From Vibrio harveyi NBRC 15634 = ATCC 14126 = KCTC 12724 (GTDB lineage Bacteria > Pseudomonadota > Gammaproteobacteria > Enterobacterales > Vibrionaceae): 40,101 nt of DNA. The stretch is from positions 1 through 40,101 of the forward strand of contig NZ_BCUF01000049.1 of NCBI RefSeq assembly GCF_001591145.1. The letters are read 5' to 3'. How positions within the stretch are numbered: position 1 is the first letter of the stretch; every line of letters begins with the position of its first letter. Positions 1-7,048 of this stretch are shown here, in pieces. The translations under genes and the position numbers were made by a program. The notes under the pieces were generated by a model. That model was not told the DNA's origin, ran no database searches, and saw only the letters and a program-made list of their open reading frames with translations.

Positions 1-202
1 TCGCGACACTGTTGCCGCCATCCATAGAGATAGTCGTAGTACCACCAGCAAGGTCTGCTGATTTAGCATTGTTACCATAAGGGATAGGAACGATCGGCTT
101 GCCGACCTTCGTTAAACAAACATCTGGGAGCGTTGCATTCGCTTCACCACCTGAGCCTTTATGAACTATCGAAAGTCCATTTGCACCAACTGTTACGCCC
201 AT
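1..202 (-). CDS. PAAR-like (DUF4150) T6SS tip/effector protein, 5' end only
   Basis: The reverse strand opens with an ATG at 202 and stays open to the window edge, giving 67 codons that begin MGVTVGANGLSIVHKGSGG and continue with LPDVCLTKVGKPIVPIPYGN. The 'PDVC..P.G.P.VPIPY.N' pattern and the following 'GG.TT..MDGG' turn are characteristic of the DUF4150 PAAR-like domain, which caps the VgrG spike and often carries a C-terminal toxin. The C-terminal part lies outside the window, so any toxin domain cannot be judged. It follows tssL on the same strand but is separated from it by a hairpin terminator and has only a weak Shine-Dalgarno sequence, so it may have its own promoter. From memory, the equivalent position in V. 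parahaemolyticus T6SS1 carries a PAAR-like nuclease effector (VP1415). The family call is fairly sure; the effector role is inference. Confidence 0.8.
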   Translation of the reverse strand, partial: MGVTVGANGLSIVHKGSGGEANATLPDVCLTKVGKPIVPIPYGNNAKSADLAGGTTTISMDGGNSVA

Positions 203-230
203 AACCAATCCATTTGAATTTTGTTGATTG

Positions 231-262
231 AATAATAAAAGAGATCGCATATTGCAATCTCT
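231..262 (-). terminator. Rho-independent terminator after the tssL operon
   Basis: Arms 240-249 and 253-262 are complementary at nine of ten positions around a 3-base loop. Read on the minus strand the hairpin is followed by TTTTATTATT (231-240). It lies after tssL and the microORF and before the PAAR-like start at 202, so it probably ends or attenuates the tssL operon. The stem is only moderately GC-rich, so readthrough is possible. Confidence 0.6.
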
Positions 263-271
263 CTAAATACC

Positions 272-286
272 TAGTGAATTTCACTA
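272..286. repeat. 15-bp palindrome TAGTGAATTTCACTA between tssL and the PAAR-like gene
   Basis: TAGTGAA (272-278) and TTCACTA (280-286) form a perfect dyad around one central base. It sits between the end of the tssL operon and the PAAR-like start, about 70 bases upstream of that start. It could be an operator, or simply a minor hairpin next to the terminator. No family is recognised. Confidence 0.4.
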
Positions 287-291
287 ATAAG

Positions 292-336
292 CTAGTAATA
301 CTCACGATAAAGCTGAAAACTGGCAGAAGATCTCAT
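292..336 (-). CDS. Possible 14-residue microORF downstream of tssL
   Basis: Two bases after the tssL stop there is a strong Shine-Dalgarno sequence (CAGGAG), then eight bases, then an ATG at 336 opening MRSSASFQLYREYY and a TAG stop. A ribosome binding site of this quality is better than the one for tssL itself. The peptide has no recognisable family. It could be a translated leader-type peptide acting on the hairpin that follows, a remnant of a former gene start, or chance. Very low certainty as a real protein. Confidence 0.25.
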   Translation of the reverse strand: MRSSASFQLYREYY

Positions 337-351
337 TTTGAGTTCTCCTGT

Positions 352-1143
352 TTATCGATACACTTCAAGCAGTTGTTGGAATTTTAAATCGATGACGATG
401 TAGGTCGCGGCATACATGATTGCGAAGGTAATCGCGCTGATACCTAAAATCAGCTTGGGTGAGACAACCCTTTTTAACGGCTTCTTAAGATACTTGGCCT
501 TAAGGTTAACGAGAGAGACTTTCTCTTGCTCTGCCAAGCGTTCGTCTCGTACCAAGCGATAAATGGTATTGCCAATTTCAGCGAGCTTTTCGTTACCGCG
601 TTCTTCACGACCGTATTTTCCCTGAAAACCGAGCTGAAGCAGTAAGTACAAAAATTCAATAACGTGACGGTATTTGCGTGGGTCGGCTTTTAAACGTTCG
701 AGAATGACGAAAAACTTATCACCGCCAGATGTTTCATTGTGAAACTCGGATAGCAAACTATTCTGGCTCCAATGACTGTTAGCGCCCCACTCTTGTCGGC
801 AGACCGATTCATCAATCGCGGCACACAAACAGTAGCGGATGACCAAAATGGATGCGCGATCCAATTCCATTTCATTGAGCTTACGCTCGCCTTTTCTTAT
901 CTCACGAGCCACTTGCTCACGAAACGGCATTGGGTCATCAAGCCAAGGAATCGAAGACATACAAGATAAACTGGCGATCAACCATGAGAACTGGTCGACC
1001 AAAGGGTTGATGCCCATGTTTTCGATGTTTAAGTCTTGTACCGCGATATTACGAGACAGGTCCGGCGCTGGCATCACCTCCATAGGTTTGCCAGGCTCTG
1101 GTTGGAATAAAACTACGGTAACGTCGGTTTCTGCGTAACTCAT
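352..1143 (-). CDS. tssL: TssL (DotU/IcmH family) inner-membrane protein of the T6SS membrane complex
   Basis: TssL anchors the T6SS membrane complex with TssM and TssJ and contacts the baseplate through its cytoplasmic domain. The 263-residue protein shows the DotU pattern: 'INPLVDQFSWLIASLSCM' near the N-terminus, 'RYCLCAAIDESVCRQEWG' in the middle, 'KYRHVIEFLYLLLQLGFQGKYG' after it, and a single hydrophobic helix at about residues 230-252 (LILGISAITFAIMYAATYIV), which is the C-terminal tail anchor. There is no C-terminal OmpA-like extension, so this is a short-form TssL. I chose the ATG at 1143 because it overlaps the tssK stop as ATGA, which implies translational coupling. An in-frame ATG at 1158 would add five residues. 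It is the last core gene of its operon. Confidence 0.95.
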   Translation of the reverse strand: MSYAETDVTVVLFQPEPGKPMEVMPAPDLSRNIAVQDLNIENMGINPLVDQFSWLIASLSCMSSIPWLDDPMPFREQVAREIRKGERKLNEMELDRASILVIRYCLCAAIDESVCRQEWGANSHWSQNSLLSEFHNETSGGDKFFVILERLKADPRKYRHVIEFLYLLLQLGFQGKYGREERGNEKLAEIGNTIYRLVRDERLAEQEKVSLVNLKAKYLKKPLKRVVSPKLILGISAITFAIMYAATYIVIDLKFQQLLEVYR

Positions 1144-2465
1144 AGACGAACAGCCCATAGTTGCAATGATAAGTTAGCAAAGTCGCCGGCTACGTGAACC
1201 GCTATCGCAGCAGTGTTTTTCAGTGCCGCCCACTCTTCACCTGTCTTATCCAGTTCGAAATAGGTGTAGCCAGCGTGGTAAGGCAACGCACGAGGCACAA
1301 CTGGCATTGGTTTTATCTCGATACCTGGCAGTTGCAGATTGATCAAGTCACGAATGTTGTCGATAGAACCGATCTTCGTTTGGCTAACAAACTGGGTGTG
1401 AAGAACATCCAAAGTAACATCTGCTTTAACCGCAAGGATAAAGGTCGTTGTGTCGATGATCTTACTGTCTGGAATCGCTGCAGTTCTAATACCGTAGTTT
1501 TGGTCTTTCAACGTCAGTGGGATTGCGCGTTGCTCTGACATCACACTCAATGTCATTTTTGCGCTATCAAGCGTACGCGATAGACAACTGGTTAAGTCGC
1601 CATGGTTGTACTTAGTGAACTCGACTGGTCGACGAGATGCAGAACACAAGGTTGAAAGCTCGCCTTCTGCTTGAAGAAGAATGCGATAAAACGACTCAGG
1701 GTGAATACCTTCTGCACTGGCGAAATGCCAAAACAATGGTTCATATCGGTTGAGAGCTTGAAGCAGCATAAAATCAGAAACTGAAGATACACCTTGCTGG
1801 TCAACAACACCTAAACGCTGAACGATAGACTCTGCGCGATGTTTCAACATAGAGGCAAACTCGGTTGCGAACTTGTTCAGTACAGTTGAAGCATGAATAT
1901 CAATACAAGTCGGAATAAAGCTATCATCTAAGATGACACTGCCATCTGGCTTCACTTCTGAGATCTTTAGAATTGGAATAGATGTGTACGCACTCTTGTC
2001 TTCATGGTCATACATCAAGCAAAAGTTAAGCTTACCGACCACGATGTTTGCCATGTCTTCCGAATCATAACAAGCGTCGACCGCTTCTTGCGATTCCATC
2101 GTATAACGAGCACCGTCTTTCTTAGTGCCGAATAGTTCAGAACGCTCAGAGGGTAATGGACAACAAAGATAAACCACTTTATCGGCAATTGAAGGATCGA
2201 CATCTTTTACTTCTGGTAGTTCAGCGAGCAGCGGCAGGTCAAAAGGCGTTCGGTCTTGAAGAATGCCTTCAGCGCGGGTAATACCAATTTTGCCCAGCGC
2301 TAACAGCTGAGAGTTAATCTCTAAACGCTTAATTCCCCAATGCAAAGGCGATGCATTAGCGCTCAACATACTCGACAGTTTACTTTGCGAACGATCGAGT
2401 TGCTGAAAGTGCTGCGGCTTCATGAACATTCCATCTTGCCAAACAACTGGATTGTATAAAGACAT
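1140..2465 (-). CDS. tssK: TssK baseplate protein
   Basis: TssK is the trimeric baseplate subunit that links the baseplate wedges to the TssL-TssM cytoplasmic domains. The 441-residue protein begins MSLYNPVVWQDGMFMKPQHF, the diagnostic TssK opening ('W.DGMF..PQHFQQ'). The length is as expected for the family. The start is supported by AAGGAAT six bases upstream. It lies 11 bases after tssJ and overlaps tssL by four bases, the usual tssJ-tssK-tssL order. No frameshift or missing part is visible. Confidence 0.97.
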   Translation of the reverse strand: MSLYNPVVWQDGMFMKPQHFQQLDRSQSKLSSMLSANASPLHWGIKRLEINSQLLALGKIGITRAEGILQDRTPFDLPLLAELPEVKDVDPSIADKVVYLCCPLPSERSELFGTKKDGARYTMESQEAVDACYDSEDMANIVVGKLNFCLMYDHEDKSAYTSIPILKISEVKPDGSVILDDSFIPTCIDIHASTVLNKFATEFASMLKHRAESIVQRLGVVDQQGVSSVSDFMLLQALNRYEPLFWHFASAEGIHPESFYRILLQAEGELSTLCSASRRPVEFTKYNHGDLTSCLSRTLDSAKMTLSVMSEQRAIPLTLKDQNYGIRTAAIPDSKIIDTTTFILAVKADVTLDVLHTQFVSQTKIGSIDNIRDLINLQLPGIEIKPMPVVPRALPYHAGYTYFELDKTGEEWAALKNTAAIAVHVAGDFANLSLQLWAVRL

Positions 2466-2476
2466 GATTTTATTCC

Positions 2477-2977
2477 TTAAAAGTAAACTTGTTCAATGCC
2501 GCGAGTGTTGTCAGAAATTAACTCACTGCCTTCTAACTTAAGTTTGATGTAGTACTCGCTCTTCTCTTCAATCACTTCAACTTTGCGCCAAGAAGAGCCA
2601 TCAATATCGCGAAACGCTACCGAAAATCCGACAGCGCGAGTGGCAGGGTCAAGCTCCAAAAATTCATGGATTTTGTCACCCGGTTGCATTTGGTATTCGT
2701 AACGTTTGATGTATTCATCGCCTAACGACGCTTTGTCGTTTTCAAACAGTGCGAAGAAATCTAAGCTGCGAAATAGCACTGGTGATGTCAGTTCATGAAC
2801 ACGCAAAATAACTGGGGAGGATTGACCACCTTCACGAACATTAAGCACAGAAGATGCCTCAATCACTAATTCGACTGAGGACGTTTCGGGTGTAATTCCC
2901 GTTGATTCTTTAAATTGGTCCCACATGGAACAACCGGATAGCAAAGCACATCCGAGCAACATCGCAATACTACGCAT
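2477..2977 (-). CDS. tssJ: TssJ outer-membrane lipoprotein of the T6SS membrane complex
   Basis: TssJ is the outer-membrane lipoprotein that binds the periplasmic domain of TssM. The 166-residue precursor has a short lipoprotein signal, MRSIAMLLGCALLSGC, with the lipobox L-S-G-C and predicted lipidation at Cys16. Ser follows the cysteine, consistent with export to the outer membrane. The mature part is predicted to be beta-rich and contains 'SSPVILRVHELTSPVLFRSLDFFALFEND', typical of the TssJ/VasD family. The start is supported by AAGGGAA just upstream and overlaps the 3' end of the FHA gene by eight bases. Confidence 0.95.
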   Translation of the reverse strand: MRSIAMLLGCALLSGCSMWDQFKESTGITPETSSVELVIEASSVLNVREGGQSSPVILRVHELTSPVLFRSLDFFALFENDKASLGDEYIKRYEYQMQPGDKIHEFLELDPATRAVGFSVAFRDIDGSSWRKVEVIEEKSEYYIKLKLEGSELISDNTRGIEQVYF

Positions 2978-4484
2978 GACTTCCCTTAATCGCTTTGGTG
3001 TAGTTTTTCTTGATCAGACCTTTCAATGACATCTCATTCATCTGGCGACGGTTATTGGCGTAAAACTCCACATATTCACCCCACAACTTTGATTTAGTGG
3101 TGAACATAGATTTACTTGCCACATCGCTTGCAAACGTGACAGGGTCATTCGTCTCTGACTGCTCGATCAGCAACTCATTGAGTGCCTTATTAAAAATAAT
3201 TTGATGGTCGTTGAGCTCATCCAGCATTTGCTCTACCAATTCGTTAGGAGATAGAAGGTTCTGGCTGTTTAGCGTCAACATCAGTTCCGCAAGATTCGAA
3301 TCCGCTTCACTTAATCCCTGTTCACCTTTAAGTGATTCCACCTCATGAAGGTCTTTTTGCAAATTGTCGATACACAGACGAAGACACGTTCCCATTTGCT
3401 TAAACAGCAAGGCTTCGTCGCTGATCAAATCTGGATTACTGATCCCTAAACCTTCGTAGAAGGCTTTACTAATGTCAGAGGAAGCGCCTTCTTTCTCTGG
3501 GTTCAACGATTCATTGCTAACAAAGCCCACTTTCGTTTCTGTAGTTTTCACTTCTTGTTGAGACGATTGTGTCGAAGGAATAAAGGCTTGTGTTACCTCT
3601 TCCCACTTCTGACCGGCAGGCTCTGATCTTTGTGGAGACGGTTGAATTGAGGGATTAGCGCGTTGCTCGAATGGTTGCGAACCAGACTGATGGATTTCAG
3701 GTCGCCCCCTCTCTGCTTGAGATGCAAGAGGTTCGGAGTTGGCAAAATCCTCTGGGATAACCGTGCGATTTTGAGCGGACACTATTTCTGGTCCAACTGA
3801 TGCCTGGCTCGTCTCTGTACCTGCCATCCAATCTTCTGGAATCAAATTAGGGATATCGAATTCTGAGTGAATGCTAAAGCTATCATCAACAACTTGTCGT
3901 GTATTTCCGATTGGTTTGGAATGAGAAGCATCTGGCTTTTCGACGTCACGAATAAGATGGTCATCGTCGCGTTGCATCGAAAACTTCAGGTGAGCGATCG
4001 GGTCATCACTGTCCACATCGTCTTGTTTTGTTTCCATGAACAAATCTTCCAATGCACCGACTTTTTCCTCTTCCTCGACCACAGCCTCGCCAAGATTAAC
4101 AAGAGGGTCATTGGAAACACGCTCTGGAGCAATATCCGCAGCAATGTCTTGAGCAGCCGAAACATGCTCCAATGAAACACCAATCTCGTATTGACCAAGA
4201 GAAATCACATCACCGTCCACAATCGAAACCGGCTGGTTCTTGAGGATCTTGTTACCGTTGACCATAGTGCCATTTGTAGACACATCACTGATGTAAAAAG
4301 TGTCTCCGTATACGCTGACCAAGCAGTGTGTACCAGAAATAAAACGGTTGTGATCTGTCAAAGCGAGAGTACAGCTTGGCGCTCTACCAACTGAACCGCC
4401 ACCTTCTGGCATTTCAATATGCTTGGCACCCGTGTATTCCTCTGGACACTTTGAAATGAATAGGACTAGCTGATGTGTATGCAT
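2970..4484 (-). CDS. tagH: FHA-domain T6SS protein (TagH/Fha type)
   Basis: This 504-residue protein starts with a forkhead-associated domain (about residues 8-100). The phosphothreonine-binding residues are in place: G33-R34, S50 and H53 in the 'SGTH' turn, and N71-G72-T73. A long low-complexity region rich in Q, S, P and E follows (about 110-330). The C-terminal region (about 340-504, 'KAFYEGLGISNPDLIS...') matches the helical domain usual in T6SS FHA proteins. FHA proteins typically bind a threonine-phosphorylated T6SS component and are a classical substrate or partner of PpkA, encoded at 17841-19841. The start has AAGG seven bases upstream. It sits nine bases after the beta-barrel gene and overlaps tssJ. 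The domain call is secure; the kinase partnership is inferred. Confidence 0.93.
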   Translation of the reverse strand: MHTHQLVLFISKCPEEYTGAKHIEMPEGGGSVGRAPSCTLALTDHNRFISGTHCLVSVYGDTFYISDVSTNGTMVNGNKILKNQPVSIVDGDVISLGQYEIGVSLEHVSAAQDIAADIAPERVSNDPLVNLGEAVVEEEEKVGALEDLFMETKQDDVDSDDPIAHLKFSMQRDDDHLIRDVEKPDASHSKPIGNTRQVVDDSFSIHSEFDIPNLIPEDWMAGTETSQASVGPEIVSAQNRTVIPEDFANSEPLASQAERGRPEIHQSGSQPFEQRANPSIQPSPQRSEPAGQKWEEVTQAFIPSTQSSQQEVKTTETKVGFVSNESLNPEKEGASSDISKAFYEGLGISNPDLISDEALLFKQMGTCLRLCIDNLQKDLHEVESLKGEQGLSEADSNLAELMLTLNSQNLLSPNELVEQMLDELNDHQIIFNKALNELLIEQSETNDPVTFASDVASKSMFTTKSKLWGEYVEFYANNRRQMNEMSLKGLIKKNYTKAIKGSHA

Positions 4485-4493
4485 TGCTAAACC

Positions 4494-5093
4494 TTAAAAT
4501 AGTAAAGAGACAGAAAGCTCTACCCCACCAACTCCGTCATTGACTACCGGAAGAATGTAGGAAGCTTGAGGAATAATCTGAATATGTGCATCTGGGTTAC
4601 TGCCCAGTTTGATTGCAGTGCCGAGAGTAACAACTGCACCAAGTTCGAATTGGTCGATGTCATCAATACTTTCGTAACGAAAGCCATCCGAGTCTACTTT
4701 CCAGCGATTCGAATACTGCGAGTAACCAAGAGAAAGCCCGGCGCCAACGTATGGAGTAAAGATACTCCAAGAGCTCAGTGCGTATTGAGGAACGACACGA
4801 AGCTCATAGTTTGTGACCTCTTGGTAAATCCCATTTGAAGGAGCGTCAACATCCTCTGTAAGGTAATTAAGACCAAGCCACCAGCGCCAGCGGTTGTTGT
4901 TTTCGTCGATCGGACGTGTGTGCACAAGACCATACCGCAACGTATCTACGTCTCCGCTAGAACCTTCGTCATAGTCAATGCTCTCAATCGTAAGCATACT
5001 GACCGAGCCACCATACCGCTCACCTTTCGCGACAGCAAAAGTAGAGAACAAACACATGGCTGAGATTAGCCCAACTTGACTTGGTTTTAGCAT
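4494..5093 (-). CDS. T6SS-linked outer-membrane beta-barrel-like protein
   Basis: The 199-residue protein has a Sec signal peptide (MLKPSQVGLISAMCLFSTFAVA, predicted cleavage after Ala22). It then shows alternating aromatic and polar beta-strand patterns such as 'NRWRWWLGLNYL', 'YELRVVPQYAL' and 'FTPYVGAGLSLGYSQYS', and it ends in a strand finishing with Phe, as many outer-membrane barrels do. I do not recognise a named family. It is the first gene of the FHA-tssJ-tssK-tssL operon, with a good ribosome binding site (AGAGGG, six bases from the ATG). A role at the outer membrane with TssJ is possible but is inferred only from position. It could also be a porin-like protein unrelated to secretion. 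Confidence 0.7.
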   Translation of the reverse strand: MLKPSQVGLISAMCLFSTFAVAKGERYGGSVSMLTIESIDYDEGSSGDVDTLRYGLVHTRPIDENNNRWRWWLGLNYLTEDVDAPSNGIYQEVTNYELRVVPQYALSSWSIFTPYVGAGLSLGYSQYSNRWKVDSDGFRYESIDDIDQFELGAVVTLGTAIKLGSNPDAHIQIIPQASYILPVVNDGVGGVELSVSLLF

Positions 5094-5716
5094 TTCATCC
5101 CTCTTGGAAAACCTAGTAATAATATTCAGGGACGAAAGATATCAAGTCTCTTTTCTTTTTCAATATGGTTAAAAATAGCCCCATTAAATAAGGCAAATTA
5201 CCTATAAATAAAAGCAATATAACTACTGATATATTCATAAAATCGGCAAAGGTTATTTGTACAGATATTGTGGTCACAATCAAAACAACTAAATTAGCGC
5301 GCTCTTAATTAGAAAACCCACTATCATCTAGATTCAGAAATATTAAACAAATGATTAGTTTTCGATATTGAGACACTTTCGAGACCGACATTGTCTTAAT
5401 TTTAATAATTTGATCTTAATTCAAAAAAATAACTTTTCTCATAACTACGCTTAATATTAGGAAATCCATTAATTTCATTTTTTGTCTCAACAATTGGAAT
5501 ATACATCACTAAAGCTAATACCAAACAAATCAACATAACCGACTTTTTTTGTGAAGGAACGTCACACTAAGTTAATTTATATTGATTTAGATATTATTTA
5601 AGATTCAAATTCTTTCTTTTGCCTATAAAATCCCTCAAAAAAAAGATGATAGCAGTGCATTTATAATTAAATGGTCAACTTCTGCCTTCCATATAATCAG
5701 TTGGAATTAAAAAAAT
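5094..5716. promoter_or_regulatory. AT-rich divergent intergenic region between the FHA-tssJKL and VasL-tssM operons
   Basis: About 620 bases without a convincing gene separate two operons that diverge from it, so it must carry both promoters. It is strongly AT-rich with many A and T tracts. TATAAT hexamers on the plus strand occur at 5662-5667 and 5692-5697, but neither has a good -35 partner. A dyad ATTGTG-GT-CACAAT lies at 5267-5280. I saw no sigma-54 -24/-12 element here by eye. The base composition would suit H-NS binding, known to silence T6SS genes in vibrios; that is inference. Confidence 0.55.
5267..5280. repeat. 14-bp dyad ATTGTGGTCACAAT in the divergent promoter region
   Basis: Two perfect 6-base arms flank a 2-base centre. 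The dyad lies about 170 bases upstream of the minus-strand operon start and about 440 bases upstream of the plus-strand one. The spacing is too short for a CRP site. It could be an operator for a dimeric regulator, but a dyad of this size can also occur by chance in AT-rich DNA. Confidence 0.3.
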
Positions 5717-7021
5717 ATGTTTTTCAGCGACTTCACTCGAAGACCGATCGATGAAAGTAACCCTAGTGGATCAAATCCTAATGGCTTAGATGATTTTGAC
5801 GAAATAAAGCGTCAAATAAATAACTTAAATAAAGTAACCGGAAGAGTCTCATGGAAGACTGTTCAGACTCTGTCAAAGAAGATTCTTAGCACTCAAGGTA
5901 AAGACTTTCGATGTAGCTGTTACTTTACGGTAGCCGCCACCCACAACGATGGCTTAAAAGGCTTAGTTGAGGGTTTGAACTCGTTGCTTGATTTGTGTGT
6001 CGTGTATTGGTACACCGCCTACCCTGAACACGCAAAGGCTAATGCTCGTATCAGTGCCATCGAATGGATGGTTGAATACACCGAGAAACGAATCAAAAAA
6101 CAACGAGTTTTACCAGAAGAACTTCCTCTCATCGAAGCGGCACATCAATTATGTTTGCGCATCGAGGAAGAGTTGCGTCTTCACTATGGTATTAAGGCTC
6201 CATCTTTTGGTCGTATTCGTCGTATCTTGAATCAATGGATTGAAGAGATTAAGGAAGCGAAAGCCAAAGAAGTCATGGCATTAGAAGCGAAGCAAACTAA
6301 GCCAGAGCCGCCTAAATCGGTCACTGGAATTAAAGTTGATATCGCACCACCACCGAAGACCAATGCGAAACATATACCACCAGCTCAAGAGCCTGATACA
6401 TCCAAATCAAGCCGCGTTGTGCTGCTCTCCGTGGTTGGACTACTGGGTGCGGCTTTGGCTTCTCACTTTATTTATAAGCAACATCAGTTTCAGACACTAA
6501 AAGTTGAGATTGAGCATGCCTCTTTGACAGAGCTGACGAACATCGTCGGCTCATTTAGCGTTGAAAACAAAGATCACTCCCTCTCTTTACGTTCAGCAAC
6601 GATAGAACGATTAGATACGTTGATGACGGATTGGACGCTCGATCCTGTAAAAGTAAGCAGAGTAAATACGATTGATGAGCTCACTCATGAATTGACGGAA
6701 ATCTACCCTGACTCATCTTCAGCTCAACAACTTCGTGAGAATTTTTTAGATCAACGTTCTCGTTTCGAAAATGAATTCGATGTCATATACAAACGCTTTA
6801 CCTATGCTAGGACGGTATTCGCTAATGTCGCTAATCAGAATTCAGATAAAGACTCTAAGAAGGCGTATGAGTATAGCAATTCGCTATTTCCCCTTCTGGG
6901 TCGAATAGAGTTTGCAGAAAAAAATGCGCAGCAAAAGGAAATTGAGCGCTCCCTCCTTTTACTGAACACCTACCTATATAAGATTAATCAGTTAAAAACT
7001 GCGTCAAACGACAATAAATAA
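5717..7021 (+). CDS. Membrane-anchored TssA-like protein (ImpA N-terminal domain; VasL type)
   Basis: The N-terminal ~150 residues match the ImpA_N domain of TssA proteins: 'PIDESNPSGSNPNGLDDFDEI', 'VSWKTVQTLSKKIL' and 'HNDGLKGLVEGLNSLLDLCVVYWYTAYPE'. A proline/lysine-rich linker leads to one transmembrane helix at about residues 232-252 (VVLLSVVGLLGAALASHFIY). A helical C-terminal region of about 180 residues follows, probably periplasmic. This layout resembles VasL of V. cholerae and differs from the soluble TssA at 16264-17841. Membrane-bound TssA relatives have been linked to sheath assembly and anchoring at the envelope. The total of 434 residues fits. The ribosome binding site is weak. 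tssM follows after 27 bases, so the two are probably co-transcribed. Family placement is fairly sure; function is inferred. Confidence 0.8.
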   Translation: MFFSDFTRRPIDESNPSGSNPNGLDDFDEIKRQINNLNKVTGRVSWKTVQTLSKKILSTQGKDFRCSCYFTVAATHNDGLKGLVEGLNSLLDLCVVYWYTAYPEHAKANARISAIEWMVEYTEKRIKKQRVLPEELPLIEAAHQLCLRIEEELRLHYGIKAPSFGRIRRILNQWIEEIKEAKAKEVMALEAKQTKPEPPKSVTGIKVDIAPPPKTNAKHIPPAQEPDTSKSSRVVLLSVVGLLGAALASHFIYKQHQFQTLKVEIEHASLTELTNIVGSFSVENKDHSLSLRSATIERLDTLMTDWTLDPVKVSRVNTIDELTHELTEIYPDSSSAQQLRENFLDQRSRFENEFDVIYKRFTYARTVFANVANQNSDKDSKKAYEYSNSLFPLLGRIEFAEKNAQQKEIERSLLLLNTYLYKINQLKTASNDNK

Positions 7022-7048
7022 CAATACAAGTAAAGAAGTTATAGGCTT

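Noticed and set aside
5267..5280. ATTGTGGTCACAAT as a CRP site
   Set aside because: A CRP site needs TGTGA and TCACA halves six bases apart. Here the halves are only two bases apart, so I list it only as a dyad.
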